Below are positions 41,987 through 49,998 of a DNA stretch of 64,000 bases, piece by piece. Position 1 is the stretch's first letter. Each line of letters starts with the position of its first letter. Source of the stretch: UBA8752 sp042095055 (lineage in GTDB: Bacteria; Bacteroidota; Bacteroidia; Flavobacteriales_D; Sanyastnellaceae); assembly GCA_042095055.1 (NCBI GenBank), contig JBELBZ010000004.1, positions 1-64,000 on the forward strand, read 5' to 3'. The notes below the pieces were generated by a model, which was not told the origin of the DNA, ran no database searches, and saw only the letters and a program-made list of their open reading frames with translations. The position numbers and the translations under genes were made by a program.

Positions 41987-44900
41987 TTATCGGATCAGAC
42001 TCAAGCTTCCCTGTCGGGTCTCTGTGCCTTTGAATGTGGGGAACCGGACCCGCCATTGATAGACCCCTGCTGGAGCAGCATGCTCTCCGCGGCCTGTTGC
42101 AGAAACCCCAGGTGCTGTGCCAGGACCCCCCACCCCGCCGGTCCAATAGGCCCGCGGGTCTTCTGACGCCCAAATGAGCTCGCCCCAGCGGTTCCAGATT
42201 TCGACGCGATATCCAGGGAGTACGGTCAGATCAGGCGTGCCTTGCAAGTAGGTGCCAGCCCCGTTCAGCCAGGCGCCTTCGGGCCGCCAACCGTCATTCA
42301 CACCATCTCCATCTGGCGTAAAGCCTGAGGGCACGTAGAGGGGGTAGTAAAACTCCACTTCGACCATGTCTGCGGAACGGCAGCCATTGGTGTCGATGAC
42401 GTGCAGGGTAAAAATGCCGTCGTCCTGGAACAGAATTTCAGGCACCAAACAGTCCGAACAGGACAAGGCGTCGGCAGGAGTCCACCACAAGGAGTCGATG
42501 GGTGCCCCGCTTACGGAACCGAACAAGAAAGTGGGCTCTAGCCAGGCGTTGCGTTGGTCTGGCCCCGCTTCAACCACAGGTGGCGGCCACACATTGACGG
42601 TCAGGTCAGCGGAGGCGACACAACCGTCGGCATCTGTTACGTAGGCTGTAAACGTTTGGCTGGTGGCTGTAACCACAGCTGTTTCTGCTGCGCCGGGCTG
42701 CACCACCAATGCGCCGGGAACCCACTGATAGGCCACACCCCCTGATGCGCTGACTTCAAAAGGCTCGCCCGGACATACCCAGCCCCCTGCCGATACACTG
42801 GCCTCAGGCACAATCACATTGACGGTAACCTCATCGGTGCCGGTTCCACAGAGGTTGGTGATGGCGACCTCGTAGGTGGTGGATGCCACTGGGCTGGCCC
42901 ACGGGGTTTGGCTCGCGGGGTTGTTCAAGCCGGTGGTAGGGCTCCAGACCCAAGTGTTGCCGTCTGCTGCATTCAACGGGGTGCTCTGCCCATCGCACAA
43001 GTTGACCGAAGGGTAGACCTCGCCGCCCGGAGCAGAGGGCACCACGGCTACGGTGATGTCGTGGACCGCTTGGCAGCCCTCGGCTGTCGTCACCGTTGCG
43101 GTGTAATCGGTGGTGGTGGTGGGCGAGGCTTGGGGGTCGGCAGAAAAAGGATCTGAAAGGCCTTCAGGTGGAAACCAGGTATAGGACCAATCCGCAGCGT
43201 TGGGGGCTGGACTGGTGACGGCGAGTGGGACAATGTCGCCGAGGCAGATTTGGGTGTCGTTGCTTGCCGAGGTGGCCATGGAAACGACCTCCACATTGAC
43301 AGTGGCGGAGGCGGTTCCGCACAAAGTGACATCGGTGAGCGTGTAGCTGGTTGTCGCGGCTGGGCTCGCCGTTGGGTTGGCCGCATTGGCGTCGCTCAAA
43401 CCATCGGGGGGTGACCAGCTGAGGTCGCCGTTTCCGCTTCCGAGCAGTGTGGTGTTCTCGCCTTCGCACAAGGGGTCTACAGGTGAGATTTGAGGGTCGG
43501 CGTTGGGGGCGATGGTGACGCTGACATAGGCGGTGTCCGCTGCCAGGCATCCCGTTGTGTCCTGGGCGATGACCTCGACTTCAAAGGTGCCGTTGAGTCC
43601 GTACAAATGCAGCGGCTCGGGTTCGTTGCTGAAGGTGGCGTCGCCAAAGTCCCAGGTGAACGCTGCCGGTCCAGAGGTGAAGTTTTCGAACTGAACGCTG
43701 TCGCCTTGACAGAATTGGTCGGGGCCATCGATGTTGATGTTGGCATTGAGTTTGCCGAGCTCGAATTTGAACACCCCCATGTTGCAATTCGGGCTGGGGT
43801 TGTTGGGGCTCCAGGCGTTGTCCGTGGATGGAAAGTCATTCATTCCACCGCAGCCGGCGCATACCGATTGGTAGACGGTGCCGTTGGGGTCAAACCTCGA
43901 GGAGCCTCCGTCGACGTGCTCATTGGCAAAGGGCCCGCCGAAATAGGTAGCGTAAACCAGGTCTGTGGCATTGGGAGACAGAACAGCGAGATAAAAGTCA
44001 CTCCCGTCAGTGCTGCCTTGGAAGGGGCTGTCGGTTAGGGGCAATCCAAAAGTGGTGCTGCCAGCTACATCTGCCGTTCCACTGTTGGCGTTGGTTTGGC
44101 CCCCCCAGCCGCTGATATAGACCTGCTCGCATTCGCTGACCAAAAATGCAGTGGGACTGATGTCAATGTTGCCCGACCCCGTCCCTATGGTGGTTTGCCA
44201 AGCGATGTCACTCAGGTCTTCGATGAAGCACGTGATGTATTGGCCGCTGCCGGGGTTGGCGTAGACATCTCCTTGAACGGGCATGCCTGTGCGGGCTTGG
44301 CCATAGGCATAGGGCCGGCCCGAAGCGTCGCGCTGAACGAAGTAAACCTGGTCGTAATCCGCCAGTCCGTGATAGCTGCCAAACTGGACGGTGATGTCGT
44401 CCGGGCTGGCCGTCATGCGTGTGATCCACCCTTCCACGTAACCGGCAGGGGCGGGTTGTATGCCACCGCCGGGCAAGGGCAAATCATCGGACAGCGTTCC
44501 TCCACCGACGACGACATCGAGGTTGTTGAGGTTGCCAAAGGAATCGTCAGGGGCGACTTCGAGGCAGTAGGCGGCGTCGCTGCCTGTTCCGCCAAAAGTT
44601 CGGCCACAGAGCAGGGTGGTCAGGTCGGCATTAAAGCCGGCAATGAGGGCGTCGAAATTGCCGGCGTGTGCCGGGCTGCCAGGCATGTTGAGGTCGGTAG
44701 AAGTGGTGGTGGTGGCGATCCAGAGCGACCCTTCGGGCCCAATGTCAATTTGTCCCCTGTAAAAGTCCCCGAAGTTGGCCCGCAGTCCAGCCGCGCTGTT
44801 GACCCCGTCGGTGCCTGAGCCCCCGAAATAGGTTGCCGCTTCCAAGGTGAAGTCTGCAGCATTGAACGAGGCCAGGACGCAGTCGACCCCATTGGGCTGT

Positions 44901-46003
44901 GGATCGACCCCATAGATGGTGATGTCAGTGGCCGGGCCAGGGGCAAGCGCATTTTGGAAGGCGCCAGCAGTGACCGGGAAGTCGCTGGACCCGGTGGTCC
45001 CAAACAAGGCGATGCGTCCCCAGTTGGGGTTAAAGGCAAGGCTGTGGGGGATATCGGCGTTGCTGCCCCCGAGGTATGTACTGTACAGAAGGGCCGAACC
45101 ATCGGGGCTGAATACGGTGAGGGCCATGTGGCTGATGCCGTCTGAGAAGACCCCCATGGTGGCTTGAATGGCGTCCGGGGTGGTTGGATATCCCGGAGCG
45201 AAGGCCACCGTGCCTCCGACGAGGGAACCCTCAGGACCATTGCTCGCAGTGGTGCCAAAATTGTCTCCTGTGGACCCGGCAAAGGTGGAAAAGGCGATTT
45301 CGGGGTCGAGGATCAAAGGCAAACCGGTTTGATATGAACCGACCTGGAGTCCCACAGAATTTCCATGCACTTCATAGGCGCATTCCACCGAAAGCATGGT
45401 GCCTTCTGGGGTCAATTGATAGGCAAACGGGCGGGCCAGTTGGGCGGAGAATCCTTTGGACCTGTCGTGGAGGGGGTGGATGAGGTCCAAGCTTCCATCG
45501 GAATTCAGACGGGGAGTTACACCGGAATACTCCCAGCCGACCAATGCGGGGTCGGCCCCCGGTGAAACGGTAAATTCAAACTTGGCGTTGCCGCTGCGGG
45601 TTCCCCTCCAACGCAAGGAGACCCCCGGCCAGAGGTGGTCTCTTTCTATGCGGCGCGAGGCATGCACATGCTCCGCCCATTGATCGGGGTCGGAAGACAA
45701 ATAAAAATGGCGGGCGTCGGCGTCGGTTTCGCTGGCGGTCCAATCCCCTTGGTGGCTGACGTCCGCTTGTTTCCAGCGGGCCTGCCACAGCACGCCTTGT
45801 TTTTTTCCTGCGTGGTGGTCTGCTGAATCTGAGGGCCCCCATTGCCAGCTGGTCCAACCCTCAGCGTCTACTTGCACACCACCGCTGACCACTTCTGCCC
45901 GGTGTTGCACGTGCTCGGGCCATTGTCCTTCATTGGGCACAAACCTGACTTGAGCGGTCAGGGAAGTGGCCAACGATATGAATATGAGCAGGATGGTCCT
46001 CAC
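41987..46003 (-). CDS. giant surface protein with T9SS type B (gliding-motility) C-terminal domain
   Basis: 1338 residues from a GTG at 46003, chosen because it opens the signal peptide RTILLIFISLATSLTAQ; the frame runs further upstream into gpsA. Domains: an N-terminal RFVPNEGQWPEHVQHRAEVVSGGV segment and about 600 residues of SBBP-like beta-propeller repeats (recurrent TYFGGSGTDG and STYLGGSNADI), a PKD domain near residue 835 (FTWDFGDATFSNEPEPLHLY), then several Ig-like repeats rich in paired cysteines. The C-terminal type B domain starts at YVPSGFTPDGDGVNDGW and includes YRVEIWNRWGELIW. It is probably an exported adhesin or matrix protein. Confidence 0.92.
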   Translation of the reverse strand: MRTILLIFISLATSLTAQVRFVPNEGQWPEHVQHRAEVVSGGVQVDAEGWTSWQWGPSDSADHHAGKKQGVLWQARWKQADVSHQGDWTASETDADARHFYLSSDPDQWAEHVHASRRIERDHLWPGVSLRWRGTRSGNAKFEFTVSPGADPALVGWEYSGVTPRLNSDGSLDLIHPLHDRSKGFSAQLARPFAYQLTPEGTMLSVECAYEVHGNSVGLQVGSYQTGLPLILDPEIAFSTFAGSTGDNFGTTASNGPEGSLVGGTVAFAPGYPTTPDAIQATMGVFSDGISHMALTVFSPDGSALLYSTYLGGSNADIPHSLAFNPNWGRIALFGTTGSSDFPVTAGAFQNALAPGPATDITIYGVDPQPNGVDCVLASFNAADFTLEAATYFGGSGTDGVNSAAGLRANFGDFYRGQIDIGPEGSLWIATTTTSTDLNMPGSPAHAGNFDALIAGFNADLTTLLCGRTFGGTGSDAAYCLEVAPDDSFGNLNNLDVVVGGGTLSDDLPLPGGGIQPAPAGYVEGWITRMTASPDDITVQFGSYHGLADYDQVYFVQRDASGRPYAYGQARTGMPVQGDVYANPGSGQYITCFIEDLSDIAWQTTIGTGSGNIDISPTAFLVSECEQVYISGWGGQTNANSGTADVAGSTTFGLPLTDSPFQGSTDGSDFYLAVLSPNATDLVYATYFGGPFANEHVDGGSSRFDPNGTVYQSVCAGCGGMNDFPSTDNAWSPNNPSPNCNMGVFKFELGKLNANINIDGPDQFCQGDSVQFENFTSGPAAFTWDFGDATFSNEPEPLHLYGLNGTFEVEVIAQDTTGCLAADTAYVSVTIAPNADPQISPVDPLCEGENTTLLGSGNGDLSWSPPDGLSDANAANPTASPAATTSYTLTDVTLCGTASATVNVEVVSMATSASNDTQICLGDIVPLAVTSPAPNAADWSYTWFPPEGLSDPFSADPQASPTTTTDYTATVTTAEGCQAVHDITVAVVPSAPGGEVYPSVNLCDGQSTPLNAADGNTWVWSPTTGLNNPASQTPWASPVASTTYEVAITNLCGTGTDEVTVNVIVPEASVSAGGWVCPGEPFEVSASGGVAYQWVPGALVVQPGAAETAVVTATSQTFTAYVTDADGCVASADLTVNVWPPPVVEAGPDQRNAWLEPTFLFGSVSGAPIDSLWWTPADALSCSDCLVPEILFQDDGIFTLHVIDTNGCRSADMVEVEFYYPLYVPSGFTPDGDGVNDGWRPEGAWLNGAGTYLQGTPDLTVLPGYRVEIWNRWGELIWASEDPRAYWTGGVGGPGTAPGVSATGRGEHAAPAGVYQWRVRFPTFKGTETRQGSLSLIR

Positions 46004-46038
46004 TATGCCTGAACAAGTTCGGGAAGGTTTTCGTTGCC

Positions 46039-46046
46039 CAAACGTA
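46039..46046 (-). promoter_or_regulatory. -7 promoter element for the giant T9SS protein gene
   Basis: TACGTTTG on the minus strand, an exact TAnnTTTG match, 35 nt before the GTG and just after the gpsA stop. A TTG about 23 nt upstream could be the -33 element. It supports the GTG start at 46003. Confidence 0.5.
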
Positions 46047-46052
46047 AAAAAC

Positions 46053-47075
46053 CTAATGAATGTGGTCTGCAAGGAGGCGCATTTCTCCGGCGGGGGCAGC
46101 GCCTTCATGTAAGATGCGGTAGACGCAACCGGCCACAGGCATGGACACATTGAACTTCTGTTGGATGTGGTGAATGCCCAAGGCAGCGGGATAGCCTTCG
46201 GCGATCATGGCCATTTCCATCAACGCAACGGAAACCCTGTAGCCCTTTCCCACCATGGTTCCCAGCCTGCGGTTGCGGCTGTGCGGCGAGTATGCCGTAG
46301 CCAGCAAGTCTCCCAAGTAAACTGAGGCGTTGACGTCGCGTTTTTTTGAAGTGACCGTTTGCAGAAAGCGGTCTGTTTCCATGAGGGCATTGGACATCAA
46401 GACGGCGGTGAAATTGTCTCCAAGGCCCAAGCCATGGGCGATGCCCGCCGCAACAGCATACACGTTTTTCAGAACAGCGGCGAGCTCAATCCCAAAAACG
46501 TCATCCGTAGTGTGGGTCCTCAGCCAAGGGGTGGCCAGTCTGTCGGCGAGGTGTTGGGCCAGCACTGTGTTGGAGCATGCCATGGTCAGGTAGGTCCAGT
46601 TTTCTTGGGCCACTTCTTCAGAATGGCTGGGACCGGCAATGAGTCCAATGCTGTCATAGGGCACGCCCAATACCTTGTGCATGTAGCGCGCGGGGATGTG
46701 GTGTTCGTCCGTGACCAGCCCTTTGATGGCGTTGAAGACCACCTTGGTTTCCAGCCTTTTGACGCCATTTCCGCGCAGTGCACCATCCAAATAGGCGCTG
46801 GGCACAGCCAACACCAAGATGTCGCTGCGGTCGACCACCTGTTGGATGTCATTGGACATTTCCAAGCGGTCTAAGGGGAGTGAAACCCCTCTGAGATAAT
46901 GGGGGTTGTGTCCTGTTTTTGAGAGGTGTTCCAACGAGGACGCTCTCCGGATCCACCAGTTCACCGGGTATTCTATCGCGCTGGGATGCTGTGCAAACAG
47001 GTGCGCCAGTGCGGTGGCCCAGCTTCCGCTTCCGATGACGCCAATGCGCGCGTTGGACAGGGCTTTTTTGGCCAT
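46053..47075 (-). CDS. gpsA: glycerol-3-phosphate dehydrogenase [NAD(P)+]
   Basis: 340 residues from ATG 47075. It reduces dihydroxyacetone phosphate for phospholipid synthesis. Motifs: IGVIGSGSWATALAHLF, VLAVPSAYLDGAL, IKGLV, GPSHSEEVAQ, the catalytic region GIELAAVLKNVYAVAAGI with its Lys, and GLGDNFTAVL. Length is usual. It is divergent from glyS. Confidence 0.95.
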   Translation of the reverse strand: MAKKALSNARIGVIGSGSWATALAHLFAQHPSAIEYPVNWWIRRASSLEHLSKTGHNPHYLRGVSLPLDRLEMSNDIQQVVDRSDILVLAVPSAYLDGALRGNGVKRLETKVVFNAIKGLVTDEHHIPARYMHKVLGVPYDSIGLIAGPSHSEEVAQENWTYLTMACSNTVLAQHLADRLATPWLRTHTTDDVFGIELAAVLKNVYAVAAGIAHGLGLGDNFTAVLMSNALMETDRFLQTVTSKKRDVNASVYLGDLLATAYSPHSRNRRLGTMVGKGYRVSVALMEMAMIAEGYPAALGIHHIQQKFNVSMPVAGCVYRILHEGAAPAGEMRLLADHIH

Positions 47076-47107
47076 TTGGCCAAGGTACACCGATGGACGG
47101 GAAGCCT

Positions 47108-47115
47108 TATTTTTG
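47108..47115 (+). promoter_or_regulatory. -7 promoter element for glyS
   Basis: TATTTTTG, an exact TAnnTTTG match, in the 95-nt gpsA-glyS divergent gap; it predicts a leader of about 50 nt. No good -33 TTTG is seen at the usual distance. Confidence 0.4.
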
Positions 47116-47170
47116 CCGCGTATTCAGAGCGCAATGCCCGCACTGAGCCCCCCACAATACCCTTTTTGAC

Positions 47171-48706
47171 ATGGCCCAACAGGAAGACCACCTCAAGCGC
47201 GTGATTGGACACGCCAAGGAATACGGTTTCGTTTTTCCCTCCAGTGACATCTATGATGGCCTGAGTGCAGCCTATGATTACGGTCAGCTGGGCGTAGAGC
47301 TGAAGAACAACATCAAGGCCTACTGGTGGACCGCGATGGTGCGCATGCACGAGAACATTGTGGGCTTGGATGCCAGCATATTCATGCACCCCACGACATG
47401 GAAGGCATCGGGCCACGTTGATGCTTTCAATGATCCTCTGATTGACAACAAGGACAGCAAGAAGCGCTACCGTGCCGATGTGCTGATCGAAGACCACATT
47501 GGCAAAATCGAAGCCAAGATTGCCAAAGACGTGGCCAAGGCGCAAAAGCGGTTTGGCGATGATTTCGACAAAGACCAATTCCTGGCAACCAACGGAAACT
47601 GTGTGCGCCGTCAAGCCGAAATCGACGACATCAATGCGCGGTTCAAGGCGGCCATGGATGCAGATGACCTCGACGCTGTGAAGCAGTTGATCGTGGACCT
47701 GGGCATCAAGGACCCCGAGACGGGTTCTGCCAACTGGACGGACGTGCGACAGTTCAATTTGATGTTCAAGACGGAACTCGGGGCTGTGAGTGGCGATTCA
47801 GGGGTGATTTACCTCCGGCCAGAGACTGCGCAAGGCATCTTCGTGAACTTCCTCAACGTGCAGAAGTCGGGCCGGATGAAGTTGCCCTTTGGCATCGCTC
47901 AAATTGGCAAGGCTTTCAGAAATGAGATCATCGCCCGCCAATTCATCTTCCGCATGCGTGAATTCGAGCAGATGGAGATGCAGTTTTTCGTGACACCGGG
48001 AACGCAAGCGAAATGGTACGAGTACTGGAAAGAGGCGCGGATCAAGTGGCACAAGGCCCTGGGGATGGGGGATGATGCTTACCGTTTTCACGACCACATC
48101 AAGCTGGCCCACTATGCAGACGCGGCGTGCGACATTGAATTCAACTTCCCCATGGGCTTTAAGGAGTTGGAAGGCATCCACAGCCGCACGGACTTTGACC
48201 TCAACGCCCATGAGGAGCACAGCGGCAAGAAGCTGCGCTTTTACGACCCCGAAAAGGAGGAGAGCTATGTGCCTTACGTGGTAGAGACGTCCATTGGACT
48301 GGACCGCATGTTCTTGGCGGTGTTGTCCAACGCCCTCAAGACCGAGACTTTAGAAGACGGTTCCGAGCGGATGGTGATGCACATTCCGGCAGCATTGGCT
48401 CCGGTGAAGCTGGCGGTCTTGCCCCTGCTCAAAAAGGACGGGTTGCCTGAAAAGGCGCGCGAGGTGGTCAACCTCTTGAAGCTCGAGCACAACATCCAAT
48501 ACGATGAGAAGGATGCGATCGGGCGCCGGTACCGCAGGCAAGATGCCATTGGTACCCCGCTGTGCGTCACGATTGACCACGACACTTTGGAGGACAATGC
48601 GGTCACGTTGCGCGACCGCGACACAATGCAGCAGGTTCGTGTTCCCATCGCCGAGTTACCCGCCCGCGTCGCTGAGCGCGTGGGATGGTCGACCCTCTTT
48701 GCTTGA
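47171..48706 (+). CDS. glyS: glycine-tRNA ligase (single-chain type)
   Basis: 511 residues, class II aminoacyl-tRNA synthetase of the dimeric, eukaryote-like form. Seen: the N-terminal GFVFPSSDIYDGLSAAYDYGQLGVELK, the class II motif YLRPETAQGIFVNF, QIGKAFRNEI, FRMREFEQMEMQFF, SIGLDRMFLAVL and the anticodon-binding domain at the end (LAPVKLAVLPLLKKDGL). It ends 30 nt before pgk. Confidence 0.96.
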   Translation: MAQQEDHLKRVIGHAKEYGFVFPSSDIYDGLSAAYDYGQLGVELKNNIKAYWWTAMVRMHENIVGLDASIFMHPTTWKASGHVDAFNDPLIDNKDSKKRYRADVLIEDHIGKIEAKIAKDVAKAQKRFGDDFDKDQFLATNGNCVRRQAEIDDINARFKAAMDADDLDAVKQLIVDLGIKDPETGSANWTDVRQFNLMFKTELGAVSGDSGVIYLRPETAQGIFVNFLNVQKSGRMKLPFGIAQIGKAFRNEIIARQFIFRMREFEQMEMQFFVTPGTQAKWYEYWKEARIKWHKALGMGDDAYRFHDHIKLAHYADAACDIEFNFPMGFKELEGIHSRTDFDLNAHEEHSGKKLRFYDPEKEESYVPYVVETSIGLDRMFLAVLSNALKTETLEDGSERMVMHIPAALAPVKLAVLPLLKKDGLPEKAREVVNLLKLEHNIQYDEKDAIGRRYRRQDAIGTPLCVTIDHDTLEDNAVTLRDRDTMQQVRVPIAELPARVAERVGWSTLFA

Positions 48707-48736
48707 CCCCATTCGATTCACAACCCCGCCAAAAAC

Positions 48737-49939
48737 ATGGCTTTTCAAGACCTTTCTTTCGATGGCGTTCGCGCCCTTATCCGCGTGGATTTCAATGTCC
48801 CCATGACCGACCCTGCTGAAGACGGCAGCCGGGAGGTGACCGACAACACGCGGATTCGTTCTGCCATCCCCACCATTCAGCATGTCCTTGATTCCGGGGG
48901 AAGCGTCGTGTTGATGAGCCATCTCGGGCGGCCCAAAGGCCGTGATGCTGCGCTCTCCTTGCGCCACATTTTACCTGCTCTGGAAGAGTTGCTGGGCCGT
49001 GAAGTCAAGTTTGCGCCTGACTGTGTGGGGGACGATGCGTTGGAGGTCACCCAGTCTTTGGCGGCAGGAGAGGTTGCGGTTTTAGAGAACCTCCGCTTCC
49101 ATGGTGAGGAAAAGGCGGGCGACGAATTCTTTGCTGGCCAATTGGCCGAGAATGGAGACTTCTACATCAATGATGCCTTTGGCACAGCCCACCGCGCCCA
49201 CGCTTCCACAGCGGTGATCGCCAAGTTCTTTCCAGAAGACAAGGCTTTTGGCTATCTGATGGAGGGGGAGGTTTTGGCATTGGAGCAGGTGCTTGGCAAC
49301 GCGGAGCAACCCGTAGCAGCGGTGATTGGAGGCGCTAAGGTGAGTTCCAAGTTGGCGGTGCTCAAGAACCTTTTGGACCGCGTGGACAAATTGGTCATTG
49401 GAGGCGGCATGGCATACACCTTCGTGCAGGCTCAAGGGGGCCAAATTGGAGGGTCATTGGTGGAACCGGACATGCACAAGGAGGCGCTGGCGCTGCTTGA
49501 TGCGGCCAAGCAAAAGGGCATTGAGGTGCATTTGCCAACGGACACGTTGTGCGGCGATGGTTTTTCGCCCGATGCCAACCAGGAGACCCACCCTACCCAT
49601 GCCATACCTGAAGGATGGGAAGGCATGGATATCGGAGAGAACAGCCGGAGTGCCTTTGCTGCCGCTTTGGCAGACTGTCGCACCATTTTGTGGAACGGTC
49701 CCATGGGCGTGTTTGAGTTTGACCGTTTCGCCGAAGGCACCAACCACATTGCCAATGCCATTGTCGGGGCTACCGCTGCAGGAGCATACACCCTCGTTGG
49801 GGGTGGAGATTCCGTGGCAGCTGTCAACAAGGCGGGGCTGGCTGACAAGGTGAGTTATGTCTCCACGGGTGGAGGAGCCATGTTGGAGGGGTTGGAGGGA
49901 AAGACGTTGCCCGGCATTGCGGCAATTATAAAGTCCTGA
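48737..49939 (+). CDS. pgk: phosphoglycerate kinase
   Basis: 400 residues. It makes ATP from 1,3-bisphosphoglycerate in glycolysis. Motifs: RALIRVDFNVPM, VVLMSHLGRPKG, LENLRFHGEEKAGD, DFYINDAFGTAHRAHAST, AVIGGAKVSSKLAVL, WNGPMGVFEFDRF and GGGDSVAA. Family length is normal. Confidence 0.97.
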   Translation: MAFQDLSFDGVRALIRVDFNVPMTDPAEDGSREVTDNTRIRSAIPTIQHVLDSGGSVVLMSHLGRPKGRDAALSLRHILPALEELLGREVKFAPDCVGDDALEVTQSLAAGEVAVLENLRFHGEEKAGDEFFAGQLAENGDFYINDAFGTAHRAHASTAVIAKFFPEDKAFGYLMEGEVLALEQVLGNAEQPVAAVIGGAKVSSKLAVLKNLLDRVDKLVIGGGMAYTFVQAQGGQIGGSLVEPDMHKEALALLDAAKQKGIEVHLPTDTLCGDGFSPDANQETHPTHAIPEGWEGMDIGENSRSAFAAALADCRTILWNGPMGVFEFDRFAEGTNHIANAIVGATAAGAYTLVGGGDSVAAVNKAGLADKVSYVSTGGGAMLEGLEGKTLPGIAAIIKS

Positions 49940-49998
49940 CGAAAGTCATGGCCCCTCATGTAACTGCAACAGGCAAGTGCCCGTAACTTGATGGAACC